Made by a program: the position numbers and the translations under genes. The notes beneath the pieces were generated by a model. It worked only from the letters and a program-made list of their open reading frames with translations. It was not told the origin of the DNA and searched no databases. Below are positions 45,642-54,750 of a stretch of DNA of 64,000 nucleotides, piece after piece (the first letter of the stretch is position 1; each line of letters begins with the position of its first letter). The stretch comes from Pelorhabdus rhamnosifermentans (GTDB lineage Bacteria; Bacillota; Negativicutes; UMGS1260), in contig NZ_JAHGVE010000006.1 in assembly GCF_018835585.1 (NCBI RefSeq), forward strand, positions 103,825 to 167,824, in the 5' to 3' direction.

Positions 45642-47207
45642 TTATTGAAACTCGGCGTGAGCAACATCCAAAGTTCCGTCAGGAAGCACATAAACACCGG
45701 AAAGATTTTTACGTTTACCTGCTACAATATCCGGTACTGTCAAGAAAACCCAAGGCGCATCTTCAACAATGGCCTTTTGTGCCTCACCATAAGACGCAAG
45801 CCGTTCTTGTTCATTCGCTGACTCCATGCCAGTCTGAATACCTTTTTCCACCTGATCATTCGAATAAAAACCGCTGTTAAATCCGGCAGTCGGGAACATC
45901 GCCTTCGTCAAAAGCGGACGAATCCCCCAATCGGCTTCACCCGTTGAAGGCGACCAGCCGCTCACGGCTGCCTGCAATTGACTGTCTGCAGGTTTTGCTG
46001 ACAGCAAATTGGTAAGAGTAACAAATTCCATTTGCTGAACATTAGCTTTAACGCCAATTGCCGCCCATTGCTGCTGAATAAATTCGGCGATTTTAGCCCG
46101 CTCTGTATCATTCGGAGTCCAAAGCGTAATTTCAAGTCCGTTCGGATAACCGGCCTCAGCCAGTAACTGTTTGGCTTTTTCTACATCATAGGTATACATC
46201 TGCTGTTTTTGAAATCCCCACACATTGCCTGCGATGGCTGATTCGGGAGCAGCGGCATAATCCTTGTACACCACTTTATTTAAGGCATTTTTGTCAATTG
46301 CATAATTTAGAGCCTGCCGTACACGCTTATCGTCAAACGGTTTTTGCGTAACATTTAACACGACATACCGTTCAATAATCGATGGGCTTTTATCAATAGT
46401 TACCTTGCTGTCACCCTTGACACTGTCGACCTGTTCCGAAGGTAACGGCCAGATAAACTGAACCTCACCTGTTTTCAGCATAGCTACCCGAGAACTGGCT
46501 TCCACAATCGGCTTAAAGGTAATCTTATCTACCTTGGCAGCGTGCGCCTGATCCCAATAGCCGTCAAACTTTTTCACCACAACAGACTGCCCGTCTTTCC
46601 ATTCAACAAATTGGAAAGGGCCTGTGCCAACAGGATGGCGATCCAGGTCTTTGCCATATTCTTTAATAGCTTTTGGCGAAATCATGCCGCCCGCTGGATG
46701 AGCAAAAGCCTGCACAATCGGGGAAAATGGCTTATTCAACACAATTTTTACTGTATAAGGATCAATAATTTCCACATGATCAATGGCTGAATACAATGAA
46801 GCTCTTTTCAATTTATTCGCAGGGTCTTTTAAACGGTCAATGTTGGCTTTTACCGCTTCAGCATTAAAATCTGTTCCGTCCTGAAACTTGATTCCCTGTT
46901 TTAACTTAAATGTTAAACTTTTGGCATCTGGAGCCAATTCCGGTAATGCTTCCGCCAAAACCGGTATGACCTTCATATCCTTATCGAAACTAAGGAGTCC
47001 TTCATAAATTGTTCTTTGAATACTATAGGCTAACGTGTCCTGTGTATCTTGAGGGTCCATGGTTGTCGGATTGGCTGCCTGCCCCACAACTAGCTCGTTC
47101 GATTTTTTAGCGCTACCTGATTGACTTGATTTAGAACAGCCTGTCAACGCCATACTGAGCGATAACATACCGATCAACAGCAAACTTATCCATTTTCCTT
47201 TGTTCAT
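45642..47207 (-). CDS. Peptide ABC transporter substrate-binding lipoprotein (SBP_bac_5)
   Basis: A 521-residue protein with a lipoprotein signal peptide and lipobox LTGC (Cys24), then the family 5 solute-binding core (DTLAYSIQRTIYEGLLSFD, LKQGIKFQDGTDFNAEAVK). It captures peptides at the outer face of the inner membrane and hands them to the permeases encoded downstream. GGGAGG precedes the ATG. Substrate cannot be fixed; the neighbouring peptidase genes point to dipeptides, including isoaspartyl ones. Confidence 0.93.
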   Translation of the reverse strand: MNKGKWISLLLIGMLSLSMALTGCSKSSQSGSAKKSNELVVGQAANPTTMDPQDTQDTLAYSIQRTIYEGLLSFDKDMKVIPVLAEALPELAPDAKSLTFKLKQGIKFQDGTDFNAEAVKANIDRLKDPANKLKRASLYSAIDHVEIIDPYTVKIVLNKPFSPIVQAFAHPAGGMISPKAIKEYGKDLDRHPVGTGPFQFVEWKDGQSVVVKKFDGYWDQAHAAKVDKITFKPIVEASSRVAMLKTGEVQFIWPLPSEQVDSVKGDSKVTIDKSPSIIERYVVLNVTQKPFDDKRVRQALNYAIDKNALNKVVYKDYAAAPESAIAGNVWGFQKQQMYTYDVEKAKQLLAEAGYPNGLEITLWTPNDTERAKIAEFIQQQWAAIGVKANVQQMEFVTLTNLLSAKPADSQLQAAVSGWSPSTGEADWGIRPLLTKAMFPTAGFNSGFYSNDQVEKGIQTGMESANEQERLASYGEAQKAIVEDAPWVFLTVPDIVAGKRKNLSGVYVLPDGTLDVAHAEFQ

Positions 47208-47303
47208 ATCCTTGCCTCCCTATATTAAAAGTACATTGCATTTAGGCCTGCGATTCTTTTAGAGCAACTTCTTTCCCCCTCTTTGCTTTTTTCTATAAAA
47301 AAA

Positions 47304-47342
47304 AGCAAAGAAGATCCTGAAAATGACAGGAGCTTCTTTGCT
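47304..47342 (-). terminator. Intrinsic terminator just downstream of the dpp sigma-54 promoter
   Basis: AGCAAAGAAG/CTTCTTTGCT enclose a second stem (TCCTG/CAGGA), and eight T's follow in the minus direction. It probably ends the iadA transcript, yet it also lies 5-45 bases after the predicted start of the dpp transcript. The T-run can also pair with AAAAAAGCAAAG further on. Confidence 0.8.
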
Positions 47343-47357
47343 CACACTTTTATTACT

Positions 47358-47373
47358 TGCAAGTTTTATGCCA
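47358..47373 (-). promoter_or_regulatory. Sigma-54 promoter of the dpp-type operon
   Basis: The minus strand reads TGGCATAAAACTTGCA, a complete -24/-12 match. Predicted start near 47347. About 150 bases before the binding-protein gene. Confidence 0.85.
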
Positions 47374-47464
47374 ACCAATTAAATTTTATAAAAATTAACA
47401 AACATCCGGCTTTCTCTAAGGTAAACTTTTTCTGACATTCTTAAAACAGCTTTTTTATAACTGG

Positions 47465-47510
47465 ATAGGTTATCCTATTAACCATTATTATATCGCATTA
47501 GGTGAACCTA
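47465..47510. promoter_or_regulatory. Two inverted repeats upstream of the dpp promoter, candidate activator sites
   Basis: ATAGGTTATCCTAT (47465-47478) and TAGGTGAACCTA (47499-47510) lie about 90-140 bases upstream of the -24 element, the usual distance of sigma-54 enhancer sites. They share the half-site AGG-TNA-CCT. Confidence 0.5.
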
Positions 47511-47558
47511 TTGCAAGAATCCTCATCAAGTTTAGGCTAAATACTTTTCATTTTCATT

Positions 47559-48734
47559 TTACTCTTCAAATGTCCCTTTATAAATGACTTTTCCCTGATC
47601 CAGCATTTTTTTGCCCATAGCGAAGACGGTTTCTAAACTGAGATTTCTATCCATGATGACAAGATCAGCGTCACTTCCCTTTTGAATACAGCCTTTACGA
47701 GGATAGACGGACAAAACCCTAGCCACGTTAGCAGTAAAAAACTGCAAAGCCGTACTAATATCCAGTCCTTCTTTTTTAACCAGATTGTTAAATACGCATT
47801 GGGATGTATTCAGACTGCCAACACCTATACCAACTATACGGCCTTCACTGTCATATTTCGGCATACTTCCATTTCCATCTGAACTGATTGTTACATTTTC
47901 CGGTGGGATTCCTTCCTTAATACACTCTATCAACGCCTTACTGGGTTGTATTTTCTCTTTTGGATTTTCTTCGGCAAATGAAGTAATATCGATTCGTCCG
48001 CCAAGTTTAGCAAATTTCTTCGCCTGTTCAAACAATTCTCTTGTACGCGTGGCATGAGTAGGAATAAACTGTGTAACCGGTATATCCGTTTCTTCCACCA
48101 CTTTCATAACCTGATTTAATCCATCCCTACCAGCTCCCATATGAATATGAACCAGACCTGGTTTACGGCTCAGCATTCCTGCCAAACGTGCATCTGACGC
48201 CAAACGGGTTAATTCGTCCACCGTAATATGTGAAGAGCGATGATCAGATAAGGCCATTTTTACACCGATTACTTTATCAATAAACATAATGTCTTTGATG
48301 ACACTCCCTGTAATTGTAACACTTGGTATCTTATACGAGCCGGTATGGATAAAAGTCGTAATGCCTTCCTCTTCTAAGCCTTTGGCTTTGGCCAATAACG
48401 CTTCCACACTTCGGGCATCGCCATCCGTTCCCAATAGACCTACTACTGTAGTCACACCGGCCTCAATCACTTTTGACAGCATGACCTCCGGTGTCCGAGT
48501 AGCAAATCCCATTTCGCCCCCGCCGCCAATGATATGAACATGCTGGTCAATAAAACCGGGTACAATTATTTTCTCCCTTGCATCCAACACCTCTATATCA
48601 GGCAAATATTCGACAATCGGTTGCGAATCAATTTTACTGCTCATTTGCACAATTTTACTGCCAATAATTAAAATATCCTGTAAACCCAAATTTTCCGGTG
48701 CGTACACATTAGCATTTTTAATCAATACTGACAT
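47559..48734 (-). CDS. iadA: Isoaspartyl dipeptidase (beta-aspartyl-peptidase)
   Basis: A 391-residue amidohydrolase that cleaves isoaspartyl dipeptides. The metal site starts VPGFIDQHVHIIGGGGEMG, followed by RTPEVMLSKVIEAGVTTVVGLLGTDG typical of IadA; later ligands lie in HIHMGAG and PTHATRT, and the Asp in ISSDGNGS. Full family length. The start at 48734 follows AAGGGGG; an upstream ATG has no site. It has its own sigma-54 promoter at 48783. Confidence 0.92.
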   Translation of the reverse strand: MSVLIKNANVYAPENLGLQDILIIGSKIVQMSSKIDSQPIVEYLPDIEVLDAREKIIVPGFIDQHVHIIGGGGEMGFATRTPEVMLSKVIEAGVTTVVGLLGTDGDARSVEALLAKAKGLEEEGITTFIHTGSYKIPSVTITGSVIKDIMFIDKVIGVKMALSDHRSSHITVDELTRLASDARLAGMLSRKPGLVHIHMGAGRDGLNQVMKVVEETDIPVTQFIPTHATRTRELFEQAKKFAKLGGRIDITSFAEENPKEKIQPSKALIECIKEGIPPENVTISSDGNGSMPKYDSEGRIVGIGVGSLNTSQCVFNNLVKKEGLDISTALQFFTANVARVLSVYPRKGCIQKGSDADLVIMDRNLSLETVFAMGKKMLDQGKVIYKGTFEE

Positions 48735-48759
48735 AAATCCATTTCCCCCTTTATATCTC

Positions 48760-48805
48760 CTATTGTTGGCATGAATATTACAAGCAATATTCATGCCAAC
48801 AATAG
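48760..48805. repeat. 20-base perfect inverted repeat containing a sigma-54 promoter
   Basis: Arms 48760-48779 and 48786-48805 are exact complements with a 6-base loop. On the plus strand it is followed by GCTCTTTTTTT, so it also looks like a terminator for antisense transcription. The minus-strand sigma-54 promoter of iadA overlaps the second arm. Confidence 0.75.
48783..48798 (-). promoter_or_regulatory. Sigma-54 promoter of iadA
   Basis: The minus strand reads TGGCATGAATATTGCT, with both boxes and spacing correct. Predicted start near 48772, about 40 bases before the gene. The mirror copy on the plus strand (48767-48782) has TTAC in the -12 box and is probably inactive. Confidence 0.8.
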
Positions 48806-48958
48806 CTCTTTTTTTAAAAATAAATAAAGGAGTTATGTTATTTACTCAGTAATTATTAACATTATTCGATGGAAAAATCTATTTGTCCCAAAACAACGCT
48901 GCTTATGAAGGCAAAATTTACTCTAAATTGAAGATAACTTTTTATGGGAGTGATCACA

Positions 48959-49684
48959 TTGCGTAAACCAATGATCGGAATAACCTGCAACACGTTACTT
49001 GTCGATGGCGCCGTACAGCCGGGAATAACCAGAACTTTTGTCAATACTCCTTATATCGATGCCGTAGCCTTAGCCGGAGGAATTCCCCTATTATTACCGC
49101 CTGTCACAGATTCTGCGCTCATCTTCGATCAGGTTCGTGCCGTTGACGGGCTCATCCTGTCGGGTGGTCCTGATATCGATCCTCTGTTATACAAGGAAGA
49201 GCCTTTAACAAACATTGGAACAGTCAATCACGCCCGCGATCAATATGAATTACAAGTCGTCCAAGCGGCCGAGAAACTAAAAAAACCGTTACTCGGAATT
49301 TGCCGTGGCATACAAATGATCAATGTCGCCTATGGCGGAACGCTATATCAAGACCTATCCGATATAGACGGCTGCAACATCAAACATTTCCAAAGTGTCA
49401 GTCAGTTCAACACCTTATGGCACTCCATCGATATCGAACCGACCTCAACACTAGCCCAAATTATTGGCAAAAATGAGCTTGCGGTCAACAGCTATCATCA
49501 CCAGGCCTTAAAAACAATTGCTCCCGGCTTTACAGTGACTGCTCATGCCAAAGATCCTGTCATCGAAGCTATCGAACGCCAGGGAAATCATTTTATTTTA
49601 GGTGTTCAGTGGCACCCGGAACTACTTGCAGAAAAATATGCAGCGATGTTGTCACTATTTCAGGCTTTAGTCAAGCAAACATAA
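48959..49684 (+). CDS. C26-family glutamine hydrolase (PuuD-like gamma-Glu hydrolase)
   Basis: A 241-residue class I glutamine-amidotransferase-like hydrolase. Catalytic Cys in LLGICRGIQMINVAYGG and the His/Glu pair in VQWHPELLAE. PuuD relatives cleave gamma-glutamyl-GABA or similar gamma-glutamyl amides. I place the start at TTG 48959, with GGGAG 8 bases upstream; an ATG at 48944 is the alternative. It is divergent from iadA and fits the same amide/peptide salvage theme. Confidence 0.88.
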   Translation: MRKPMIGITCNTLLVDGAVQPGITRTFVNTPYIDAVALAGGIPLLLPPVTDSALIFDQVRAVDGLILSGGPDIDPLLYKEEPLTNIGTVNHARDQYELQVVQAAEKLKKPLLGICRGIQMINVAYGGTLYQDLSDIDGCNIKHFQSVSQFNTLWHSIDIEPTSTLAQIIGKNELAVNSYHHQALKTIAPGFTVTAHAKDPVIEAIERQGNHFILGVQWHPELLAEKYAAMLSLFQALVKQT

Positions 49685-49701
49685 CTAGGAAAGAAGAAAT
49701 A

Positions 49702-49729
49702 AAAAATCCCGCAAATCTGCGGGATTTTT
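49702..49729 (+). terminator. Terminator of the C26 hydrolase gene
   Basis: AAAAATCCCGC/GCGGGATTTTT around a 6-base loop, followed by ATTCTT. Confidence 0.85.
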
Positions 49730-49758
49730 ATTCTTAGAACTCTTGTTGAAACCATTCT

Positions 49759-49965
49759 TTATACCAACATTGCTTTTAATGCACCCAAAGATATCAGTTC
49801 ATGGATGCTTTCCACAAAATGAATATTCTCTTTTGATCCACTTGCAATTGCATTACGAATAATAATGGGTGTGAAATCCTGATCAAGCGCTCCACGGTAG
49901 GTAGAAAGAACACAATATTCCGCACAAAACATCGCGAAAATATGTAGCCCATAAATAAGGCTTAC
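49759..49965 (-). pseudogene. Isochorismatase-family cysteine hydrolase, C-terminal remnant
   Basis: In frame directly after the stop of the MFS gene the minus strand reads GLHIFAMFCAEYCVLSTYRGAL, then DFTPIIIRNAIASGS and a stop. This matches the second half of isochorismatase/nicotinamidase proteins, with the catalytic Cys in EYCVLST. The N-terminal half with the Asp and Lys of the triad is absent and there is no good start, so it is a decayed gene. Confidence 0.7.
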
Positions 49966-49968
49966 TCT

Positions 49969-51240
49969 CTAACCTTGGATAATTTTTTTACTTCTATCAT
50001 AAATAAATCCTATCATGAATACTGCACCAATAAGATCAAAAAAGCCCATACTAACAAAGATCGGCAAATATCCGCTTTTAGGAACAACAACGCCAATTAA
50101 TAAAGAGAATAAAAATCCACTTGTCCAGGCTGAAAAACCGCGCAAACCATTAACTGAAGCCACTCGATCTGATTCAAAATTTTCCATAATCAAAACACCC
50201 AGCATTGCTGAAATAATTGCATGTCCAAAACCACCAATGGATATTAATGCAATAACTGCATAAGGGCTATCTACAAAGGGAACCATGGCCAAAGAAATCA
50301 TCAGGAATGCCCCTGATACAGAACTCCAAATTGTAGCATTATTATTGGAAAAATGAAAATGTTTCATATATCCTTTTGCTAAATATCCGCTTAGAGCACT
50401 GCCAATATCGGCTGCTAAAAATGGCAGCCAGGCAAACATAGCAATCTCCTTCAAATTCATGCCTCTTTCAGTCGCCAAATATAAAGGAACAAAAAAACTG
50501 AATGTCTGCCATGATGGTTCTGCCAAAAAAGCTGGTATCGCAATTCCATAGAACTTTTTAACCCGGCAAATACTTTTAAAGCTGTCCCACAGATTCATTT
50601 TCAATTTTTCTTGTTTACCTGTGCGATCTCCTAAAATATAAGCCTTTTCTTCGGACGAAATCATCGGATGTTCCGAAGGATGATAATAATAAAATTTCCA
50701 AATCCCCGCCCATAGTAACCCCATTAAACCAGTTACAAAAAATGCCGCCTGCCAACCAAAATTAAGATGAATAGCAACAACTAACGGGGGTGCCAGCATA
50801 GCACCAAAAGAAAATCCCACGCCTGACCATCCGGCAGCAACCGCTCTTTCTTTAGCTGGAAACCAGTCTGTTAAGATTTTTACATTGGCCGGAGTTGCTA
50901 CAGCCTCAGTTCCTCCCATAAAGAATCTCAGAACTGCCAGTCCTACCCAACTAGTAGCTAACGGATGAAGCATACAGACGATCGCCCAAATCAGGGCAAA
51001 AAACAAGAAGCCTATTTTTAATCCAATATAATCCAATATCCATCCGCAAAATGGCTGGGCAATCGTATAAGCAAATTGAAAAGAGGCTACAATCCAAGAA
51101 TATTCTTGGGTAGAAATATTAAAAATCTGTTTCAGTTCAGGTGCCAATACCCCTAATGTGTTGCGTGTAACGTAATTCAATGTTACGCCTGCAATAAATA
51201 AGACGAGCATTGTCCAACGCAACTGCTTAAATTTCATCAT
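49969..51240 (-). CDS. MFS transporter, hexuronate (ExuT/ACS) type
   Basis: A 423-residue carrier with 12 membrane segments and anion:cation symporter family features: VTLNYVTRNTLGVLAPELKQ at the first helix, GWILDYIGLKIGFL in loop 2-3 and RFFMGGTEAVATPANVKIL. Relatives (ExuT) import glucuronate and galacturonate with protons. It is the last gene of the glucuronate operon, 83 bases after GH31. Confidence 0.88.
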   Translation of the reverse strand: MMKFKQLRWTMLVLFIAGVTLNYVTRNTLGVLAPELKQIFNISTQEYSWIVASFQFAYTIAQPFCGWILDYIGLKIGFLFFALIWAIVCMLHPLATSWVGLAVLRFFMGGTEAVATPANVKILTDWFPAKERAVAAGWSGVGFSFGAMLAPPLVVAIHLNFGWQAAFFVTGLMGLLWAGIWKFYYYHPSEHPMISSEEKAYILGDRTGKQEKLKMNLWDSFKSICRVKKFYGIAIPAFLAEPSWQTFSFFVPLYLATERGMNLKEIAMFAWLPFLAADIGSALSGYLAKGYMKHFHFSNNNATIWSSVSGAFLMISLAMVPFVDSPYAVIALISIGGFGHAIISAMLGVLIMENFESDRVASVNGLRGFSAWTSGFLFSLLIGVVVPKSGYLPIFVSMGFFDLIGAVFMIGFIYDRSKKIIQG

Positions 51241-51263
51241 ATTTTCTCTCTCACCCTTCTACT

Positions 51264-51307
51264 ATTCATTAACCGTGTTGCATTTACCGCATCACGGTTA
51301 ATGAAAT
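51264..51307 (-). repeat. Stem-loop between GH31 and MFS genes
   Basis: ATTCATTAACCGTG and CACGGTTAATGAAAT flank a 15-base loop inside the operon. No T-run follows in the reading direction, so it looks like a processing or stabilising stem rather than a terminator. Confidence 0.5.
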
Positions 51308-51323
51308 ATTTTTATATTTAGGA

Positions 51324-53813
51324 TTATACGGAAATTAAATCTTTCACATCAAAATCGACATGCAGCGTATGATTTTCACTAATATGATTATATTTAATTT
51401 TGGCTGTTTTTTGTTCCATGTCATAATACCAGCCGGCACTGCTTACTTGCCATTCTTGTTTATTAAGAAACAGAGGAAGTTTTCTGTCTTGCAATCTAAT
51501 TTGAACTGGCGCGACTTCCTGGCAGATGAGATCTACATTCACTACTTTAATCGGCGTCAAATAACTTCCCTCATAGGTAAAAGTAATGTCTGTTCCGACA
51601 TTTTTCTTTATACAAATGGTGGTTTTTAAATACTCACCCTTTTTATAATTGTTGGTCATGCCATCATCGTCATATAAAACGAATTCCGATTCCTGTGAAG
51701 GCTCCACAAGGAGATGAAGTGTTTCCACTACATCCGTATGAATATTCATTAATTCTTCACTCAGCGGTATAATAGCACCGCTTCTAATGAACATCGGAAT
51801 GGAGCCTAAAGATACATCTAATTCAATCGTCTGTCCACCTTCGTGGCATTCTTTAGTATACCAGTCAAACCAAGTTGCTCCCGTCGGCAAATAAACCCGC
51901 TGGGTTTTTGCGCCTTTATCTAAAATATTCGCAATTAACAGAGAACTGCCAATCATGAACTCAAAACTTTCTTCAAGTGCATGGGGATCAGCTTGGAATT
52001 CATACACTAACGGTCTCATGATCGGCGAGCCTTCGGTAGCTGCCTCAGCAAGCAATGAATAGTAGTATGGAACTAACCGATATCGTAGCCCAATAGCCTC
52101 TCTGATATATTGTGTATAGGAAGGAAACATCCACGGTTCAGTAACGGTATTATCGGTGTTACAAGAATGGATGGAAAATCTCGGTTGGAAAATTCCGTTT
52201 TGAACCCATCTGACAAACAATTCCGGCTCCGGTGCCGGTCCATAAAATCCTCCAATATCACAACCCTGATTGGCCACCCCAGACAATCCCATGCCGAGTA
52301 TCACCGGAACATTAAATTTTAAGCTCTTCCAACTGGTATTATTATCCCCGGCCCATGTTTGGGCATAACGTTGTATACCGGCAAAACCGGCTCGACTAAC
52401 AATATAAGGTCTACTATTGGGATAAGTCTCTAAAACCGTTTCTTGGGCCATAAAAGCCATCATGTTAGGCATGACAGGACGTAAAGCACTCACTTCTTGT
52501 TTTAGCCCCTCATAGTGACAAACCGATGCCAAATTGTTAATTTCATATTCATTATTATCATTCCAGATTGAGGTGATCCCAAGGGAAACAATCGCTTTTT
52601 TTAAATGTTTTTTCCACAATTCACGCCCCTTAGGATTTGTGAAATCTACAAAAGAAGCTTGTCCTCCCCAATATCTGTCTGTTTGTGATTTTTCATCATC
52701 TTCGTCTTTTACATAAGCCCCGGCTTCATCAAACTCTTTATATAAAGGATGGGTTGTTAACATGCCTGGTTTAATATTCGGTGCTAAATCAGCGCCCTTC
52801 TGTTGCATTTTTCCGATAAATTCTTTAGGATTCTCAAAGCGATCCTTGTTCCAGTTAAATACATATCTCTTTCCATCCTGACCCGTAGTATAACCTGAGG
52901 ACAAAAAGAATCCATCACAAGGAATTTGTTCTTCTTTGCATTTGTCTAAAAATTGCAGAATAGCCTTGTCAGCATCATGCTCTAATTCTGTATAATACAT
53001 AGTAGAACCCATGTATCCCAAGGAATATTTTGTCGGAAATATCGTTTTACCTGTTAAATCAGTATAATTTTTTATGACATCTTTTATTCTGGGGCCATAA
53101 ATAAAAAACACATCTAATTCTCCGCCATCCGCACAGAAATAACTATATTTATCCCAATACCCACTTCGTTCACAACCCATATCAAAGACGGAGTCATAAG
53201 AATTATGATAGAATAAACCGCTTGCTATATTATTTCTGCTGTTTAACTTAATATAAAACGGAATATGTTTATACAGTGGGTCTGTCAACTCAGAATCATA
53301 GCCAATGGTATCCACATTATGCATTCTCATTCGGCGTTTTTTCTTATTTAAATACCCCGTTTTTTCACCAAATCCGTAAAAGTAATCCTGATCATCCATA
53401 CAAGAATAATGATAAAGACGTCCCAAGTCATCTTGTACATAGGACCGGCCTTTTAGATCGGAGTGCAATATATTTCCGTCTTGATCTGAAATTTCGATTG
53501 TAAAAGGCTCTTTGTAAATTTTGATGTTCAGCTTTTTCGTAGCCACTAAAATAAAAGCATCACAATCTTTATAAGTCGTAGCAATGGCTTTTACTCTTTT
53601 TCTTTCCCCTTGCAACAAATCATCCATATGATCCTGCCAAGCTGTCATCACGAGTGCATAAGAAGCTTCCGGTTTAAATTTCTCGGCGAAAGTGCAACGA
53701 ATTCTTACAATATCGTCATTTAACAAGATGATGCGATATTTTGCCACCCCCGCGGTAATATCCAAATAATCATGATGATTCTCTACATTCATCAGTTTTC
53801 TGCTCACTTGCAT
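51324..53813 (-). CDS. Glycoside hydrolase family 31
   Basis: An 829-residue retaining alpha-glycosidase, probably cytoplasmic (no signal peptide). N-terminal beta-sandwich to about 240, then the barrel with the nucleophile in SIWNDNNE (Asp419) and acid/base in WAGDNNTSW (Asp490), followed by C-terminal beta domains. The start at 53813 follows GGAGG. Family 31 includes alpha-glucosidases, alpha-xylosidases and others. In a glucuronate operon, it could release glucose or xylose from a uronic-acid-bearing disaccharide. The substrate is not readable. Confidence 0.9.
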   Translation of the reverse strand: MQVSRKLMNVENHHDYLDITAGVAKYRIILLNDDIVRIRCTFAEKFKPEASYALVMTAWQDHMDDLLQGERKRVKAIATTYKDCDAFILVATKKLNIKIYKEPFTIEISDQDGNILHSDLKGRSYVQDDLGRLYHYSCMDDQDYFYGFGEKTGYLNKKKRRMRMHNVDTIGYDSELTDPLYKHIPFYIKLNSRNNIASGLFYHNSYDSVFDMGCERSGYWDKYSYFCADGGELDVFFIYGPRIKDVIKNYTDLTGKTIFPTKYSLGYMGSTMYYTELEHDADKAILQFLDKCKEEQIPCDGFFLSSGYTTGQDGKRYVFNWNKDRFENPKEFIGKMQQKGADLAPNIKPGMLTTHPLYKEFDEAGAYVKDEDDEKSQTDRYWGGQASFVDFTNPKGRELWKKHLKKAIVSLGITSIWNDNNEYEINNLASVCHYEGLKQEVSALRPVMPNMMAFMAQETVLETYPNSRPYIVSRAGFAGIQRYAQTWAGDNNTSWKSLKFNVPVILGMGLSGVANQGCDIGGFYGPAPEPELFVRWVQNGIFQPRFSIHSCNTDNTVTEPWMFPSYTQYIREAIGLRYRLVPYYYSLLAEAATEGSPIMRPLVYEFQADPHALEESFEFMIGSSLLIANILDKGAKTQRVYLPTGATWFDWYTKECHEGGQTIELDVSLGSIPMFIRSGAIIPLSEELMNIHTDVVETLHLLVEPSQESEFVLYDDDGMTNNYKKGEYLKTTICIKKNVGTDITFTYEGSYLTPIKVVNVDLICQEVAPVQIRLQDRKLPLFLNKQEWQVSSAGWYYDMEQKTAKIKYNHISENHTLHVDFDVKDLISV

Positions 53814-53873
53814 TTCAAAGACCTCCATACAGGCTTTATCCTATCCACAACGCCGCTATTCGGAAATCGATCC

Positions 53874-54731
53874 TCAAACTCCCGAATAAGCGGAAAAGCC
53901 ACCATCAACAGGCACAACAATACCATTAACAAAACCGGATGCCTTATGATCCACCAGCCATAACAAGGTACCGATCAATTCCTCGCATTCCCCAAATCGT
54001 CCCATGGGAGTGGCATTTAAAATCTTGGCCGATCTCTCTGTGGCACTGCCATCAGCATGAAATAACAATCCCCGGTTTTGATTGGTTACAAAAAAACCCG
54101 GCGCAATGGCATTCACCCGAACATCTACCTTGGACAAATGGACTGCCAACCATTGCGTAAAGTTTGATACAGCCGCTTTGGCACCGCTATAGGCTGGAAT
54201 CTTCGTCAGAGGTGTAAAAGCATTCATGGAAGAAATATTTAGGACAACTGCATCCTTTTTTCCGATCATATCCTTTAAAAATACTTGAGTCGGCAACAAC
54301 GTACCAAGAAAATTCAAATTAAAGACAAACTCAACTCCCTTCGGGTCCAGATCAAAAAAGGTTACTTCCCCTTCTTTCGCATCCTCAAGGTCTTCACGAT
54401 AGAGATATTCCTTGCTTGTTGTACCTTTCGGATGATTCCCACCGGCACCATTGATGAGCATATCACAGGGCCCCAGTTGATCACGCACTAATTGCCGGGC
54501 GGCCTTTAAACTGGCCACCTCCAAAACATTGGCTTCTACGCCAACAGCTTGTCCACCCGCTTCCGTGATCTCCTGTGCAACCAAATCAGCACTACTTTTA
54601 TTCAAATCAAGTACTGCCACTTTCGCTCCGCAAGCTGCCAATGCTTTGGCAAAGGTACTGCAAATCACTCCGCCGGCACCGGTAATCACAACTACTTTGT
54701 CTTGTAAATCAATGTTAAAGGGTAAATTCAT
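53874..54731 (-). CDS. SDR-family fructuronate reductase (D-mannonate oxidoreductase)
   Basis: A 285-residue short-chain dehydrogenase with VVITGAGGVICSTFAKALA, the Ser in LNISSMNAFTPLTK and YSGAKAAVSNF, and DGGFSAYSG at the end. It is not the UxuB of the mannitol dehydrogenase family, but in Bacillus-type uxu operons an SDR of this kind (YjmF-like) does the fructuronate to mannonate step. It lies 19 bases after uxuA, and GGAGG precedes the ATG. Confidence 0.85.
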   Translation of the reverse strand: MNLPFNIDLQDKVVVITGAGGVICSTFAKALAACGAKVAVLDLNKSSADLVAQEITEAGGQAVGVEANVLEVASLKAARQLVRDQLGPCDMLINGAGGNHPKGTTSKEYLYREDLEDAKEGEVTFFDLDPKGVEFVFNLNFLGTLLPTQVFLKDMIGKKDAVVLNISSMNAFTPLTKIPAYSGAKAAVSNFTQWLAVHLSKVDVRVNAIAPGFFVTNQNRGLLFHADGSATERSAKILNATPMGRFGECEELIGTLLWLVDHKASGFVNGIVVPVDGGFSAYSGV

Positions 54732-54750
54732 TCTTTTATGTTCCTCCGCA

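Noticed and set aside
48767-48782. Plus-strand sigma-54 promoter for the C26 hydrolase
   Set aside because: The -12 box reads TTAC instead of TTGC, and the following bases form a terminator on that strand.
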